Source of the DNA: Acidobacteriota bacterium
GTDB taxonomy: Bacteria; Acidobacteriota; Thermoanaerobaculia; Multivoradales; JAGPDF01
NCBI GenBank assembly: GCA_014584695.1
Contig: JACTMI010000004.1
Location: 62,001 to 126,000, forward strand
DNA: 64,000 nucleotides
Reading direction: 5' to 3'
The notes under the pieces: generated by a model
Told to the model about the DNA's origin: nothing
The model's input: only the letters and a program-made list of their open reading frames with translations
The model's database searches: none
Made by a program: the position numbers and the translations under genes
Part shown: piece by piece, positions 1-8,570 of the stretch
How the letters are laid out: every line of letters begins with the position of its first letter
How positions within the stretch are numbered: position 1 is the stretch's first letter

Positions 1-1751
1 AGCTCGACGAACTGGACCTCGAGCTCCTCCAGGTTCTCGGGCGCGTTGACGAACACCAGGTCCTCGGTCGAGTTGCCGTCGACCTGGTAGGCCACGGCGC
101 GGACGTAGGCGACCTGCTCGGCGGGCGGCAGCACGATCGGCTGGCTCCAGGGCTCCTGGTAGAGCGTCGCGAGCAGCGTCTCGTTGAGGTAGTACTCGAC
201 CCGCTCGACCGACGAGCCCTCGGGCACCTCGACCAGCGATTCCGCGCGCAGGCTGCGCTCGTAGTGCTTGCCCCGCCGCGGCTCGACCAGGCGGATCGAG
301 AAACGGTGCGAGCTGGCGTTGATCAGCATCTCGTCGTTCGCCAGCTCCTCGCCCGCGGCGTCGAAGGCGGTCGCCCGGAGCATCCGCGTGCTCGGGATCT
401 GCCCGAGATCGAGCTCGACCGAGAAGGGGGGCCGGCCCTTGCGCAGTACCGGCTTGCCGTCGAGCGCGAACTGCACCTCCTGGATCCCCTGGCCGGTGGT
501 CAGGGTATCGAAACGGACCAGCCCGGACTGCATCTCGCCGCGCGGCCGCACGATCTGGATCGTGGTCTCGAGCGCCGACAGCGCCGCGTTGGCCTCGGCC
601 AGCAGGCGCGCGGTCTCTTCGTCGGCGGGAGCAGGTGGTCCCATTTCGCCCTCGAGCGCCGGGACCTCGAGGGCGCGCTCGACGCGCAGGAAGTGCTTGC
701 CGTTCAGGTCCTCCAGCTTGAGGATGAGGGTGTAGTCGCCGGGCCGCAGGTAGCGCTCGAAGACCAGCGGAATCTCGGCCGTCTCGAGCGCGGCGACGGG
801 GAAGTCGAAGCGGTAGCGAAAGCTGTCGAACAGGCGACGACCGCGCAGGATCTCGCCGTTGAGGTAGAAGTTGTAGGAGCGCGCGCCGGCGAGGTCGGCG
901 ACCCCGACGTCGGCGGCGGCCACGGCCAGGGTGCCCTGCACGACGGTGCGGTTCTGGCGGCGTCCGGGGCAGTTGATGTCGAGGCTGCCCGGCAGCACCG
1001 CGGCGTCGGCCGGCAGGTCGGTGGTGTAGGAATTGAAGGTCGCGACCCACTCGCGCTGCGGCCCGGCGATGTTCTTCTGGGCGCGGCCGACCACGATCGA
1101 GTAATCGAACTGGCCGCGGCGCAGCACCGAGCCGATGGCGGCGGCGAAGTTCTCCTGGCGCATGCAGCGCGAAGTGATCTCGGCGATCAGCTGCTCGTTG
1201 CTGGCGTTCGGAAAGGGGGCCTGCATCAGCGCGGCGACCCCGTCGGAGGGGTACCAGAGCCGGAACTTGCCCTGGGAGAAGCGCTGGTAGAAGACCAGCA
1301 CCAACACCTCAGGCACCCGCTCGGAGGGGGGGTAGATCCAGACCTCGGTCGGCCACAGCAGCACGCCGCACTGGTCGGCCAGGCGCAGCGCCGGCGGGCC
1401 GTTGAGCAGGTAGAAGCGGGCCCGCTCCTCGTCGAGCGTGCCGAACAGCTGGCGGGCCTCGGCCAGCCGGATCTCCCAGGACTCGCGCAGCTCGTTGCGG
1501 GCGGTGTCCGGGAAGGGATCGCGCACCTGCCAGAAGCGCTCGATGAAGGCGTCGCGCTGGTAATCCCGCTCGAGCTTCAGGAACGCCGCCCGCTCCTCCT
1601 TGGTGATCAGGGGCTCGACCTCGTCGAGCCACTGCCGGTAGGCCTCCGGCAGCTCCGCCGGCGTGGCGGCGAGGAGCGGCGTGGCCGCGCCGGCGAGCAG
1701 CAGGAGCAGGAGCCAGGTCCGTGGGCGGGGAGCGGTGCGCAATCGGCTCAT
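1..1751 (-). CDS. GWxTD-type secreted protein, C-terminus beyond window edge
   Basis: The reading frame is open from the ATG at 1751 to base 1, so only the first ~583 residues are present. Residues 1-28 form a signal peptide with a Leu-rich core and an LLAA cleavage region. Residues ~38-120 match the start of the GWxTD family found in Acidobacteriota (WLDEVEPLIT, then FIERFWQVRDPFPDT at ~70-83, then the FYLLNGPP motif at ~113-120). The central part looks like a bacterial Ig/carbohydrate-type beta region (RATAFDAAGEE, EYYLNETLLATLY). The last visible residues (ENLEELEVQFVEL) resemble the lead-in to a VWFA-related domain, so the missing part may carry one; that is inference. The role is unknown, and export to the periplasm or surface is likely. 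It diverges from the cysteine desulfurase gene across a ~100 bp shared promoter region. Confidence 0.75.
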   Translation of the reverse strand, partial: MSRLRTAPRPRTWLLLLLLAGAATPLLAATPAELPEAYRQWLDEVEPLITKEERAAFLKLERDYQRDAFIERFWQVRDPFPDTARNELRESWEIRLAEARQLFGTLDEERARFYLLNGPPALRLADQCGVLLWPTEVWIYPPSERVPEVLVLVFYQRFSQGKFRLWYPSDGVAALMQAPFPNASNEQLIAEITSRCMRQENFAAAIGSVLRRGQFDYSIVVGRAQKNIAGPQREWVATFNSYTTDLPADAAVLPGSLDINCPGRRQNRTVVQGTLAVAAADVGVADLAGARSYNFYLNGEILRGRRLFDSFRYRFDFPVAALETAEIPLVFERYLRPGDYTLILKLEDLNGKHFLRVERALEVPALEGEMGPPAPADEETARLLAEANAALSALETTIQIVRPRGEMQSGLVRFDTLTTGQGIQEVQFALDGKPVLRKGRPPFSVELDLGQIPSTRMLRATAFDAAGEELANDEMLINASSHRFSIRLVEPRRGKHYERSLRAESLVEVPEGSSVERVEYYLNETLLATLYQEPWSQPIVLPPAEQVAYVRAVAYQVDGNSTEDLVFVNAPENLEELEVQFVE

Positions 1752-1840
1752 CGGCCAGGATCATTGCAGATCCGGTGCCGCCAGGAGCGGCGCCGGCGGC
1801 GATGCGAGCGGAGCGGCACGGCCGGCGCCAGCCGCTGGGG

Positions 1841-1846
1841 TAGCAT
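1841..1846 (+). promoter_or_regulatory. -10-like TAGCAT, leaderless spacing
   Basis: TAGCAT ends 7 nt before the ATG of the cysteine desulfurase gene, leaving no space for a Shine-Dalgarno site. The same arrangement recurs upstream of many genes here. Confidence 0.45.
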
Positions 1847-1853
1847 TTTCGAG

Positions 1854-3011
1854 ATGGCCGTCTATTTCGACCACAATGCCACCACTCCGCTCGACCCGCG
1901 GGTGCGCGAGGCGATGCTGCCCTGGCTCGGGGAGCGTTTTGGCAACCCCTCCTCGAATCACGCCTTCGGCCAGGCGGCGCGGGGCGCCGTCGAGACCGCG
2001 CGCGAGCAGGTGGCGGCGCTGCTCGGGGCGGCGAGCCCGCTGGAGGTGATCTTCACCGGCTCGGGCACCGAGGCCAACAACGCCGTCGTGCTCGACGCCC
2101 TCGGCCGCTCGGACGGCGCCGGACACCTGGTGATCTCGAGCCTCGAGCACCCGTCGGTCGCGGCACCGCTGGCGACGCCCTGGGGGGCGGCGGCGCGGGT
2201 CACCCGCGTGGCGCCGGACCGCCGCGGCGTGGTCGCCGCCGAGGAGGTCGCCGCCGCGCTCCGGCCCGACACGGTCTTGGCAGCCTTGATGCTGGCCAAC
2301 AACGAGATCGGTACGCTCCAGCCGGTCGAAGCGGTCGCCGCGGCCTGCCGGGCGCGTGGCGTGCCCCTGCTCTGCGATGCGGTCCAGGCGATCTCCAAAG
2401 TTCCGGTCGACGTCCAGGCGCTTGGAGCCGACTACGTGACCGTCGCCGCCCACAAGTTCCACGGCCCGCTCGGCGCCGCCGCGCTCTGGGTGCGCGGCGG
2501 CGCGCCGTTCTCGCCGCTGCTGGTGGGCGGCAGCCAGGAGCGGCGCCGTCGCGCTTCGACCGTGAACGTCCCGGCGGTGGTGGGATTCGGCGCCGCTTGC
2601 GAGCTGGCGCGCGCGGAGCTCGGCGCGCGAGCGCGCCGGCTGGCGGCGCTGCGGGACCGCTTCGAAACAGGCGCGCGGCGGCTGCTGCCGGGCGTCGTCG
2701 TCCACGGCGAGGGAGCGCCCCGGCTGCCGCACACTTCGAGCCTCGCCTTCCCCGGGGTGGTCAACCTCGATCTGATGATCCGACTCGACCTCGCAGGCTA
2801 CGCGGTGTCGATCGGCGCCGCCTGCGCGTCGGGGAAGGTCGAGGCCTCGCCGACCCTGCTGTCGCTCGGGGTGCCGCCGGAGGTCGCCACCGCGACGCTG
2901 CGGGTGTCGTTCGGCGCGCCCAACACCGAGGCGGAGGTCGACGCCTTCCTGCCGGTGCTGGCGCGGGCGGTCGCCGAGCTGGCGACGGCCACGGCTGGCG
3001 GACGCCGATGA
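1854..3011 (+). CDS. Cysteine desulfurase (NifS/IscS family, probably dedicated to MnmA)
   Basis: A 385-residue, full-length PLP enzyme that takes sulfur from cysteine to give an enzyme persulfide and alanine. The PLP Schiff-base lysine is Lys201 (AAHKFHGP), with His99 (SLEHPSV) stacking on the cofactor and Asp175 (CDAVQ). The persulfide cysteine is Cys324 in GAACASG, on a short loop. The start at 1854 is set by MAVYFDHNATTPLD, the canonical family N-terminus. Its stop overlaps the mnmA start by 4 bp (ATGA). No iscU, iscA or iscR is nearby, so the context favours sulfur delivery for tRNA thiolation, as in the Bacillus YrvO-MnmA pair, over general Fe-S assembly. That assignment is inference from gene order. 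A second role as a general sulfur donor is possible. Confidence 0.93.
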   Translation: MAVYFDHNATTPLDPRVREAMLPWLGERFGNPSSNHAFGQAARGAVETAREQVAALLGAASPLEVIFTGSGTEANNAVVLDALGRSDGAGHLVISSLEHPSVAAPLATPWGAAARVTRVAPDRRGVVAAEEVAAALRPDTVLAALMLANNEIGTLQPVEAVAAACRARGVPLLCDAVQAISKVPVDVQALGADYVTVAAHKFHGPLGAAALWVRGGAPFSPLLVGGSQERRRRASTVNVPAVVGFGAACELARAELGARARRLAALRDRFETGARRLLPGVVVHGEGAPRLPHTSSLAFPGVVNLDLMIRLDLAGYAVSIGAACASGKVEASPTLLSLGVPPEVATATLRVSFGAPNTEAEVDAFLPVLARAVAELATATAGGRR

Positions 3012-4114
3012 GCGACCGCGGGCTGGTCGCCGTGGCGATGAGCGGCGGGCTCGATTCGTCGGTGACGGCGTGGCTCCTGGCCGCGCGCGGGGAGCGCGTG
3101 GTCGGGCTGTCGATGCTGCTCTGGGAAGGCGGCGGCGAGCCGGCCCACGGCCGCTGCTGCGGCGCGCTCGATCTCGCGGACGCGCGCCGGGTGGCGGCGC
3201 AGGTGGGGATTCCGCACTACACGCTGGAGATGGCCGAGGAGTTCCGCCACGACGTGGTCGATCCGTTCGTCGACGACTACCTCGAGGGGCGCACGCCGAG
3301 CCCCTGCGTGCGCTGCAACACCTTCGTCAAGTTCGATCGGCTGCTCGAACGCGCGCGGCGGCTGGGCGCGGCACGCCTCGCCACCGGGCACTACGCGCGG
3401 ATCGTCGCCGGGCCCGAGGGGCCGGAGCTCCACGCCGCGGCGGATCCCGCGAAGGACCAGAGCTACTACCTGTTCGAGCTCTCGGCCGAGGTGCTGGCGC
3501 GGGTCGAGCTCCCACTGGGCGAGCTGACCAAGACCGAAGTGCGAGCGCTGGCGCGGCGGGCGGGGCTGGCGGTGGCCGGCAAGGGCGAGAGCATGGAGGT
3601 CTGCTTCGTCTCCGGCTCGGTGCGCGAGTTCGTCGAGCGCGAGGCGGTGCGGCGGCCGGGCGCGGCGGTGGCGCTCGGGCAGCCGGCCCGGTTGATCGAT
3701 CGCGCGGGCACGCCGCTCGGCGAGGGCGAGCCCTACTACCGCTACACGGTCGGGCAGCGGCGCGGTCTCGGGGTCGCGGCCGGTGAGCGGCGCTACGTCC
3801 TCGAGGTGTTGCCGGCGAGCGCCACCGTGGTCGTGGGCGACGCCGCGGCGCTCGCAGCGCCGGGCCTCGCCGGCGAGCGGCTCTCCTGGATCGGGACGCC
3901 GCCGCCGGGTCCGATCGAGGCGAGGGTCAAGATCCGCGCCCGTCACCCAGGGGTCGACGCGCTGATCCGGCCGCTCGACGACGGCCGCTTCGAGGTCGAC
4001 TTCGCGACCCCCCAGCGCGGGGTGGCGCCCGGCCAGGCGGCGGTCTTCTACCGCGGCACGCGGATCCTGGGCGGCGGGTGGATCACCGGCCGGCTCGGCG
4101 CCGCGCCCGCGTAG
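3008..4114 (+). CDS. mnmA: tRNA-specific 2-thiouridylase MnmA
   Basis: A 368-residue enzyme that adenylates U34 of Lys/Glu/Gln tRNAs and replaces O2 with sulfur from a persulfide. The PP-loop SGGLDSS lies at 12-18. The two catalytic cysteines are Cys100 in PSPCVRCN and Cys199 in ESMEVCFV. The tRNA-binding central part and the C-terminal beta-barrel (YTVGQRRGLG, then RARHPG) follow in family order. Translation appears coupled to the upstream cysteine desulfurase by a 4 bp overlap. The 3' end overlaps the convergent rsmI gene by 32 bp, which is unusual but both reading frames are well conserved there only in low-complexity C-terminal tails. Confidence 0.97.
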   Translation: MSDRGLVAVAMSGGLDSSVTAWLLAARGERVVGLSMLLWEGGGEPAHGRCCGALDLADARRVAAQVGIPHYTLEMAEEFRHDVVDPFVDDYLEGRTPSPCVRCNTFVKFDRLLERARRLGAARLATGHYARIVAGPEGPELHAAADPAKDQSYYLFELSAEVLARVELPLGELTKTEVRALARRAGLAVAGKGESMEVCFVSGSVREFVEREAVRRPGAAVALGQPARLIDRAGTPLGEGEPYYRYTVGQRRGLGVAAGERRYVLEVLPASATVVVGDAAALAAPGLAGERLSWIGTPPPGPIEARVKIRARHPGVDALIRPLDDGRFEVDFATPQRGVAPGQAAVFYRGTRILGGGWITGRLGAAPA

Positions 4115-4844
4115 GGCGGTTCCCTTCGAGCGCCGGCGCGCGAGGGTCGGGAGCGGCAGGGTCGCGCGACCCGGCACCGGCGACGACCAGCACGAACTCC
4201 CCGGGCAGCGCGGTGCGCCCGGCGAGCTCGACCTCGAGCTCGGAGAGGCGGCCGTAGAGCATCTCCTCGTGGAGCTTCGTCAGCTCGCGACCGAGCGCCG
4301 CCGGACGGTCCCCGAGCTCGGCCCGCGCGTCCGCCAGACTGGCGAGCAGCCGGTGCGGCGACTCGAACAGCACCAGGGTGTGCGGCAGCGCCGCCAGGCC
4401 GCGGTAGAAAGAGCGGCGCCGACCGGCCTTCGGGGGCGGAAAACCGGCGAAGGTGAACGGGTAGGGGGGGAGTCCCGAAGCCACCAGGCCGACCAGCAGG
4501 GCCGACGGGCCCGGAATCGCTTCCACCCGATGGCCGGCGGCGAGCGCCGCGCGGACGAGCGGAAAGCCTGGGTCCGACAGGAGCGGGGTTCCCGCGTCCG
4601 AGGCGACGGCGACGGTGCGGCCCTGTTCGAGCAGCTCGAGCAGCCGCGGCAGGCGTGTCCGCTCGTTGTGCTCGTGGAGCGAGACCATCGACTTGCGCAG
4701 GCCCAGGTGAAAGAGCAGGCGCCCGGTGTGGCGGGTGTCTTCGCAGGCGACGAGGTCCGCGTCCGCGAGCGCCCGGGCGGCGCGTGGCGAGAGGTCGTCG
4801 AGGTTGCCGATCGGCGTCGCGACCAGCAGCAGGCGGCCCGGCAT
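4083..4844 (-). CDS. rsmI: 16S rRNA (cytidine1402-2'-O)-methyltransferase RsmI
   Basis: 253 residues of the tetrapyrrole-methylase fold; it 2'-O-methylates C1402 in the decoding centre. The N-terminus LLLVATPIGNLDDLSPRA and the SAM-loop regions ASDAGTPLLSDPG and EAIPGPSALL are diagnostic of RsmI. FTFAGFPPPKAGRR and the FESPHRL motif follow. The C-terminal ~30 residues are a Pro/Arg-rich tail read through the end of mnmA, and are probably not part of the fold. A TAGGAT hexamer (4851-4856, minus strand) sits 6 nt before the ATG, so the mRNA may be leaderless. Usual partners such as yraN are not adjacent. Confidence 0.95.
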   Translation of the reverse strand: MPGRLLLVATPIGNLDDLSPRAARALADADLVACEDTRHTGRLLFHLGLRKSMVSLHEHNERTRLPRLLELLEQGRTVAVASDAGTPLLSDPGFPLVRAALAAGHRVEAIPGPSALLVGLVASGLPPYPFTFAGFPPPKAGRRRSFYRGLAALPHTLVLFESPHRLLASLADARAELGDRPAALGRELTKLHEEMLYGRLSELEVELAGRTALPGEFVLVVAGAGSRDPAAPDPRAPALEGNRPTRARRRAGR

Positions 4845-4924
4845 GGCGGGATCCTACCGTCGGTGGAGATTCAGCGTCCGGAAATCGGTGGCGGCCGGCC
4901 GCGGCCAGGAGTAGCGTAGCCGCC

Positions 4925-5995
4925 ATGATCTCGACCCTGCCCCCCCGATCCGAGCTCGAACGGGCCTCGCGCGAGCGCGACGCCGGCTATGACGGTCTCT
5001 TCTATCTCGCCGTCCGCACCACCGGGATCTTCTGCCGGCCCTCTTGCCCGGCGCGCAAGCCCCGGCCGGAGAACGTCGAGTACTTCGGCACGCCGCGCGA
5101 AGCGATGTTCGCCGGCTACCGCCCCTGCCTGCGCTGCCGCCCGCTCGAGGCGGTGGGCCGACCGCCGGCCTGGGCGACCGAGCTGCTCGGCGAGCTCGAG
5201 CGGGATCCGGCCGCGCGGCTGGACGACGCCGAGCTGCGGCGCCGTGGGCTCGAGCCGGCGCGGGTCCGGCGCCTCTTCCAGCGTCAGTTCGGCATGACCT
5301 TCCACGCCTTTCGCCGCGCGCGGCGGCTGGGCAGTGCCTTCGACGCAGTGCGCCGCGGCGAGCGCGCCGAGGACGCCGGTTGGGACTCCGGCTACGAGTC
5401 GGCGAGCGGCTTCCGTGAGGCTTTCGCGCGGCGTTTCGGCGCTTCACCGGCGCGCGCCGCGAGCGGCGACTGTGTCCGTCTGGCGTGGCTGGAGAGCCCG
5501 GTCGGTCCACTCCTCGCCGGCGCCACCGAGCAGGGCGTCGCGCTGCTCGAGTTCACCGACCGGCGCGCGCTCGAGCGCCAGCTGGAGACGCTCGAAAGGC
5601 GCCTCGGTCGGCCGCTGCTGCCCGGTGCCAGTCCGCACCTGGACGCGCTGCGCGAGCAGCTGGGCGAGTACTTCGCCGGCGACCGGAGCCGCTTCGAGCT
5701 GCCGCTCGACCTCGCCGGCACGCCGTTCGAGCTCGAGGTCTGGCGGCGCTTGCTCGAGATCCCCTACGGCGAGACCCGCTCCTACGAGGAGATGGCGAAC
5801 GGCGTCGGCCGGCCGGGAGCCCAGCGGGCCGTGGGGACGGCCAACGGCCGCAACCGGATCGCGATCGTCGTCCCCTGCCATCGGGTGGTCAACAAGGACG
5901 GCCGCCTCGGCGGCTACGGCGGCGGGCTCTGGCGCAAGCGGTTCCTGCTCGACCTGGAGCAGCGGCGCGCCGGGCTGTTCGCGCCCGGCAGCTGA
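4925..5995 (+). CDS. ada: Ada: methylphosphotriester-sensing activator and O6-alkylguanine-DNA alkyltransferase
   Basis: 356 residues, the same length and domain order as E. coli Ada. The N-terminal zinc domain (about 1-80) has the four ligands Cys37, Cys41, Cys68 and Cys71 (GIFCRPSCPARKP and CLRCRP); the first is the expected methyl acceptor from DNA phosphotriesters. An AraC-type helix-turn-helix (about 85-175; FGMTFHAFRRARRL, SGYESASGF) follows. The C-terminal suicide methyltransferase domain has Cys318 in IVVPCHRVV and the YEEMAN region. In this family methylation of the N-domain makes the protein an activator of its own gene. TAGCGT at 4912-4917 lies 7 nt before the ATG. No alkA or alkB neighbours are seen, so any regulon is elsewhere. 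Confidence 0.94.
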   Translation: MISTLPPRSELERASRERDAGYDGLFYLAVRTTGIFCRPSCPARKPRPENVEYFGTPREAMFAGYRPCLRCRPLEAVGRPPAWATELLGELERDPAARLDDAELRRRGLEPARVRRLFQRQFGMTFHAFRRARRLGSAFDAVRRGERAEDAGWDSGYESASGFREAFARRFGASPARAASGDCVRLAWLESPVGPLLAGATEQGVALLEFTDRRALERQLETLERRLGRPLLPGASPHLDALREQLGEYFAGDRSRFELPLDLAGTPFELEVWRRLLEIPYGETRSYEEMANGVGRPGAQRAVGTANGRNRIAIVVPCHRVVNKDGRLGGYGGGLWRKRFLLDLEQRRAGLFAPGS

Positions 5996-6028
5996 GCTTC
6001 CCGGACCGAGCGATCCGCGCTCGGGCGG

Positions 6029-6748
6029 TCAGCCGCCCGGCCGCCGCGGCAAACGCTCGACGAGCGGCGGCAGCGGGCGTTGCGGCCCGTCGAGCAGGTC
6101 GATGACGTCGGCCTCCCGCCGCAGCTCCTCGGTCCAGCGGCCGATCTCCTCGTTCATCTTCGCGGCGGTCAGGACATCCCGGATCTGCTCGCGCACCTGC
6201 TCGATCGGCGGCACCGGCGCGCCCGCGCGGGCGAGCTCCGGCAGCAGCGTGTCGTCGTAGTAGCGGCGGATCTCCTCGCTGCCGACGAAGATGCGCGGCC
6301 CGAGACGCTCTTCGACGAAAACCAGGGTGGCGAGCTGAGCGGCCAGGAGCTGGCGCAGGCCGTCGCGGTCGAGACCGAGCCGCGCCAGCTCGGCGTCGAG
6401 CTCGGCGTCGCTCGCGAAGCGGGCGCGGACGCTCGCGAGCTGGCGCTCGATCTGCTCGACCGGCAGGCTCTCGAAGCCGAAGCGGTCGAGCTCGTGGCGA
6501 CGGAGGCGCTGCGCCACCAGCTCGTCGAGGGCGCGTCGCCGGAAGGCGCCATCGCTCTCGGTTGCGCGGCGCTCGACCAGCCCGAGCGAGATGGCGCGCT
6601 CGAGGTCGGAGAGCAGGATCGGGTCCTCGTCGACCACCGCGACCACGCGGTCGAGCAAGAGCTCGTCCTGGGCCCGGGCACTGGCGGGGTGCGCCGCGGC
6701 CCAGAGCCCGGCGGCGAGGAGGGCCAGCGTCGGGAGTCGGCGGGGCAT
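6029..6748 (-). CDS. SurA N-terminal domain protein (periplasmic chaperone-like)
   Basis: 239 residues. The signal peptide (about 1-26) ends in ASARA|Q. Residues ~30-150 match the SurA/PpiD chaperone region: LLDRVVAVVDEDPILLSDLERA, then a helical arm with DELVAQRLRRHELDRFGFE, and the later SEEIRRYYDDTLLPEL segment. No parvulin prolyl isomerase domain is present, so the protein is about half the length of SurA and likely acts only as a chaperone for outer-membrane or secreted proteins. It is transcribed divergently from the NAD synthetase genes, and a 12 bp palindrome containing a TAGCAT box lies between them. Function beyond chaperoning is not resolved. Confidence 0.75.
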   Translation of the reverse strand: MPRRLPTLALLAAGLWAAAHPASARAQDELLLDRVVAVVDEDPILLSDLERAISLGLVERRATESDGAFRRRALDELVAQRLRRHELDRFGFESLPVEQIERQLASVRARFASDAELDAELARLGLDRDGLRQLLAAQLATLVFVEERLGPRIFVGSEEIRRYYDDTLLPELARAGAPVPPIEQVREQIRDVLTAAKMNEEIGRWTEELRREADVIDLLDGPQRPLPPLVERLPRRPGG

Positions 6749-6807
6749 CGGGTTCCGCGAGCGGCGGTCGCGGCGCGCGCTGGCGCGGGCGAGCGACGGC
6801 CGGCGGC

Positions 6808-6819
6808 GATGCTAGCATC
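6808..6819. promoter_or_regulatory. Palindrome GATGCTAGCATC with embedded -10 hexamers
   Basis: A perfect 12 bp palindrome between the divergent SurA-like and nitrilase-subunit genes. TAGCAT reads the same on both strands; on the plus strand it ends 10 nt before the ATG at 6829, on the minus strand it is ~65 nt from the ATG at 6748. It could serve as a -10 in both directions or as an operator. Confidence 0.35.
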
Positions 6820-6828
6820 GGCCCGGCG

Positions 6829-7665
6829 ATGAACGACCGCCGCTCCCGCCTCCGCGTCGGGCTCGCGCAGATCGACGCGCGGCTGGGCGACGTCGACGCG
6901 AACCTCGACAAGCACCTCGCCTGGATCGAGCGCGCGCGCGCCGAACGGGTCGACCTGCTGCTGTTCCCCGAGCTCTCGCTCACCGGCTACCGGCTGCTCC
7001 ACCTGACCTCCCGCGTCGCGCTGCGGCCCGCCGAATCGCCGGTCGTGGCGCGGCTGGCGGCGGCGGCGCCCGAGCTGGCGGTGGTGGTGGGGCTGGTCGA
7101 GGAGGACGAGCGCGGCTTCCTCTTCAACACCGCCCTGCTGCTGCACGGCGGTCGGATCGAGCACGTCCACCGCAAGCTCTACCTGCCCACCTACGGCATC
7201 TTCCAAGAGGGGCGCTTCTTCGGCGAGGGCAAGCGCCTGGAGCTCTGCCGGCTGTTCGGTAACCCGTTCGGCATCCTGGTCTGCGAGGACTTCTGGCACT
7301 CCGATCCGGCGGAGAAGCTGGTGCGGGCGGGAGCCAAGCTGCTGGCGGTCGTCTCGGCCGCGCCGGGGCGGATCGGCGCCGCGCCGATGCCGGTGTCGCA
7401 GGAGGCCTGGGAGTCGCTGACCCGCGCCTCGGCGCTGCTCAACACCTGCTGGGTCCTCTACTGCGGGCGGGTCGGCTGGGAAGAGGGGACGTTCTACACC
7501 GGCGGCAGCCACGTCGTCCGCCCGGGCGGCGAGCTGCTGGCCCGCGCGGCCTACCTCGAAGAGGAGCTGCTGGTGGCCGAGATCGACCTGCGCGAGGTCG
7601 ACCGTCTCCGCTGGCGGCTGCCGATCCTGGACGCCGAGCGAACCGACATCGAGGGACCGTCATGA
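6829..7665 (+). CDS. Nitrilase-superfamily amidase, probable glutaminase subunit of NAD synthetase
   Basis: 278 residues covering one complete carbon-nitrogen hydrolase domain. The catalytic triad is visible as Glu48 (LLFPELSLTG), Lys116 (VHRKLYLPTYG) and Cys152 (LVCEDFWHSD). The wording around the cysteine is that of the glutaminase domain of glutamine-dependent NAD synthetases. The stop overlaps the nadE start by 4 bp, so the two are co-translated. In many bacteria this domain and the synthetase are fused; here they are separate chains, which should form a complex that channels ammonia from glutamine to NadE. A free-standing role on another amide cannot be excluded from sequence alone. Confidence 0.85.
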   Translation: MNDRRSRLRVGLAQIDARLGDVDANLDKHLAWIERARAERVDLLLFPELSLTGYRLLHLTSRVALRPAESPVVARLAAAAPELAVVVGLVEEDERGFLFNTALLLHGGRIEHVHRKLYLPTYGIFQEGRFFGEGKRLELCRLFGNPFGILVCEDFWHSDPAEKLVRAGAKLLAVVSAAPGRIGAAPMPVSQEAWESLTRASALLNTCWVLYCGRVGWEEGTFYTGGSHVVRPGGELLARAAYLEEELLVAEIDLREVDRLRWRLPILDAERTDIEGPS

Positions 7666-8498
7666 TCCACCGCGAGAGCGTCGCCGCCCGCTTGGCGCTC
7701 CATCCCGAGCTGGCGACGGCCGCGCTCCAGGACTTCATCCGCGACGCGGTCGAGACCGTCGGCGCGCGGGGCGTCGTCGTCGGGCTCTCGGGCGGGGTCG
7801 ACTCGGCGCTCGCGGCCGCGCTCGCCGCGCGCGCTCTGGGCCCCGAGCGGGTGCACGCCTTCTTCCTCCCCTTCCGGGAGACCGATCCCCGCTCGCGCCA
7901 GGACGCCCGCGCGGTGGCGGCGGCCTTCGGCCTGGCGCTCGCCGAGATCGACATCACGGCGCAGATCGACGCTTACTTCGAGCGGGTGGAGCCGGCGGCC
8001 GACGCCACCCGCCGCGGCAACAAGATGGCGCGCGAGCGGATGTCGATCCTGTTCGACCAGTCGAAGAAGCTCGGCTGCCTGGTGCTCGGTACCTCGAACA
8101 AGACCGAAATCCTGCTCGGCTACTCGACCCTCTTCGGCGACAACGCGAGCTCGCTGAACCCGCTGGGTGACCTCTACAAGCAGCAGGTCTGGGGCCTCGC
8201 GCGCCACCTGGGCGTGCCGGAGGCGGTGGTCACCAAGGCCGCCTCGGCCGACCTCTTCCCGGGCCAGACCGACGAGGCCGACCTGGGTGTCGACTACCCG
8301 ACCGCGGACGAGGTCCTCTTCCTGCTGTTCGACCAGGGCCTGCTGCCGGACGAGGTGGTGGCGCGGGGCTACGCGGCCGAAGTCGTCGACCGGATCGTCC
8401 ACCTGGAGAAGACCAACCGCTTCAAGCGCCGCATGATGTTGATCGCCCGCCTGTCCGGCAGCGCGGTCAACCTCGACCGCGAGATCCCGCGCGACTGA
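7662..8498 (+). CDS. nadE: NAD+ synthetase NadE (ammonia-utilising domain)
   Basis: 278 residues. It converts nicotinate adenine dinucleotide, ATP and ammonia to NAD+ in the last step of NAD synthesis. The PP-loop SGGVDSA is at 43-49. LGTSNKTEILLGYSTLFGD, then LNPLGDLYKQQVW, then SADLFPGQTDE are the substrate-binding segments of the family. The C-terminus (NRFKRRMMLIAR) is the expected one for NadE chains without a fused glutaminase. It overlaps the upstream nitrilase-type gene by 4 bp, supporting a two-subunit glutamine-dependent enzyme. Confidence 0.95.
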   Translation: MIHRESVAARLALHPELATAALQDFIRDAVETVGARGVVVGLSGGVDSALAAALAARALGPERVHAFFLPFRETDPRSRQDARAVAAAFGLALAEIDITAQIDAYFERVEPAADATRRGNKMARERMSILFDQSKKLGCLVLGTSNKTEILLGYSTLFGDNASSLNPLGDLYKQQVWGLARHLGVPEAVVTKAASADLFPGQTDEADLGVDYPTADEVLFLLFDQGLLPDEVVARGYAAEVVDRIVHLEKTNRFKRRMMLIARLSGSAVNLDREIPRD

Positions 8499-8539
8499 CC
8501 CCCATCGCGCCGGGGCGCGGGAGGAGGCGCCGGCAGTGG

Positions 8540-8568
8540 TGGCATTTCGCCATCAGGGTAAAATGCCA
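8540..8568. promoter_or_regulatory. Operator-like inverted repeat upstream of VapBC-1
   Basis: TGGCATTT (8540-8547) and AAATGCCA (8561-8568) form a perfect 8 bp inverted repeat with a 13 bp spacer. TAAAAT (8559-8564) overlaps the right arm and ends 6 nt before the antitoxin ATG. This is the layout expected for autorepression by a ribbon-helix-helix antitoxin. Confidence 0.55.
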
Positions 8569-8570
8569 GC

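Noticed and set aside
264-1853. Long plus-strand open frame in front of the cysteine desulfurase
   Set aside because: It is antisense to the GWxTD-type gene, low in family signals, and the desulfurase has its own start and -10 at 1841-1854.
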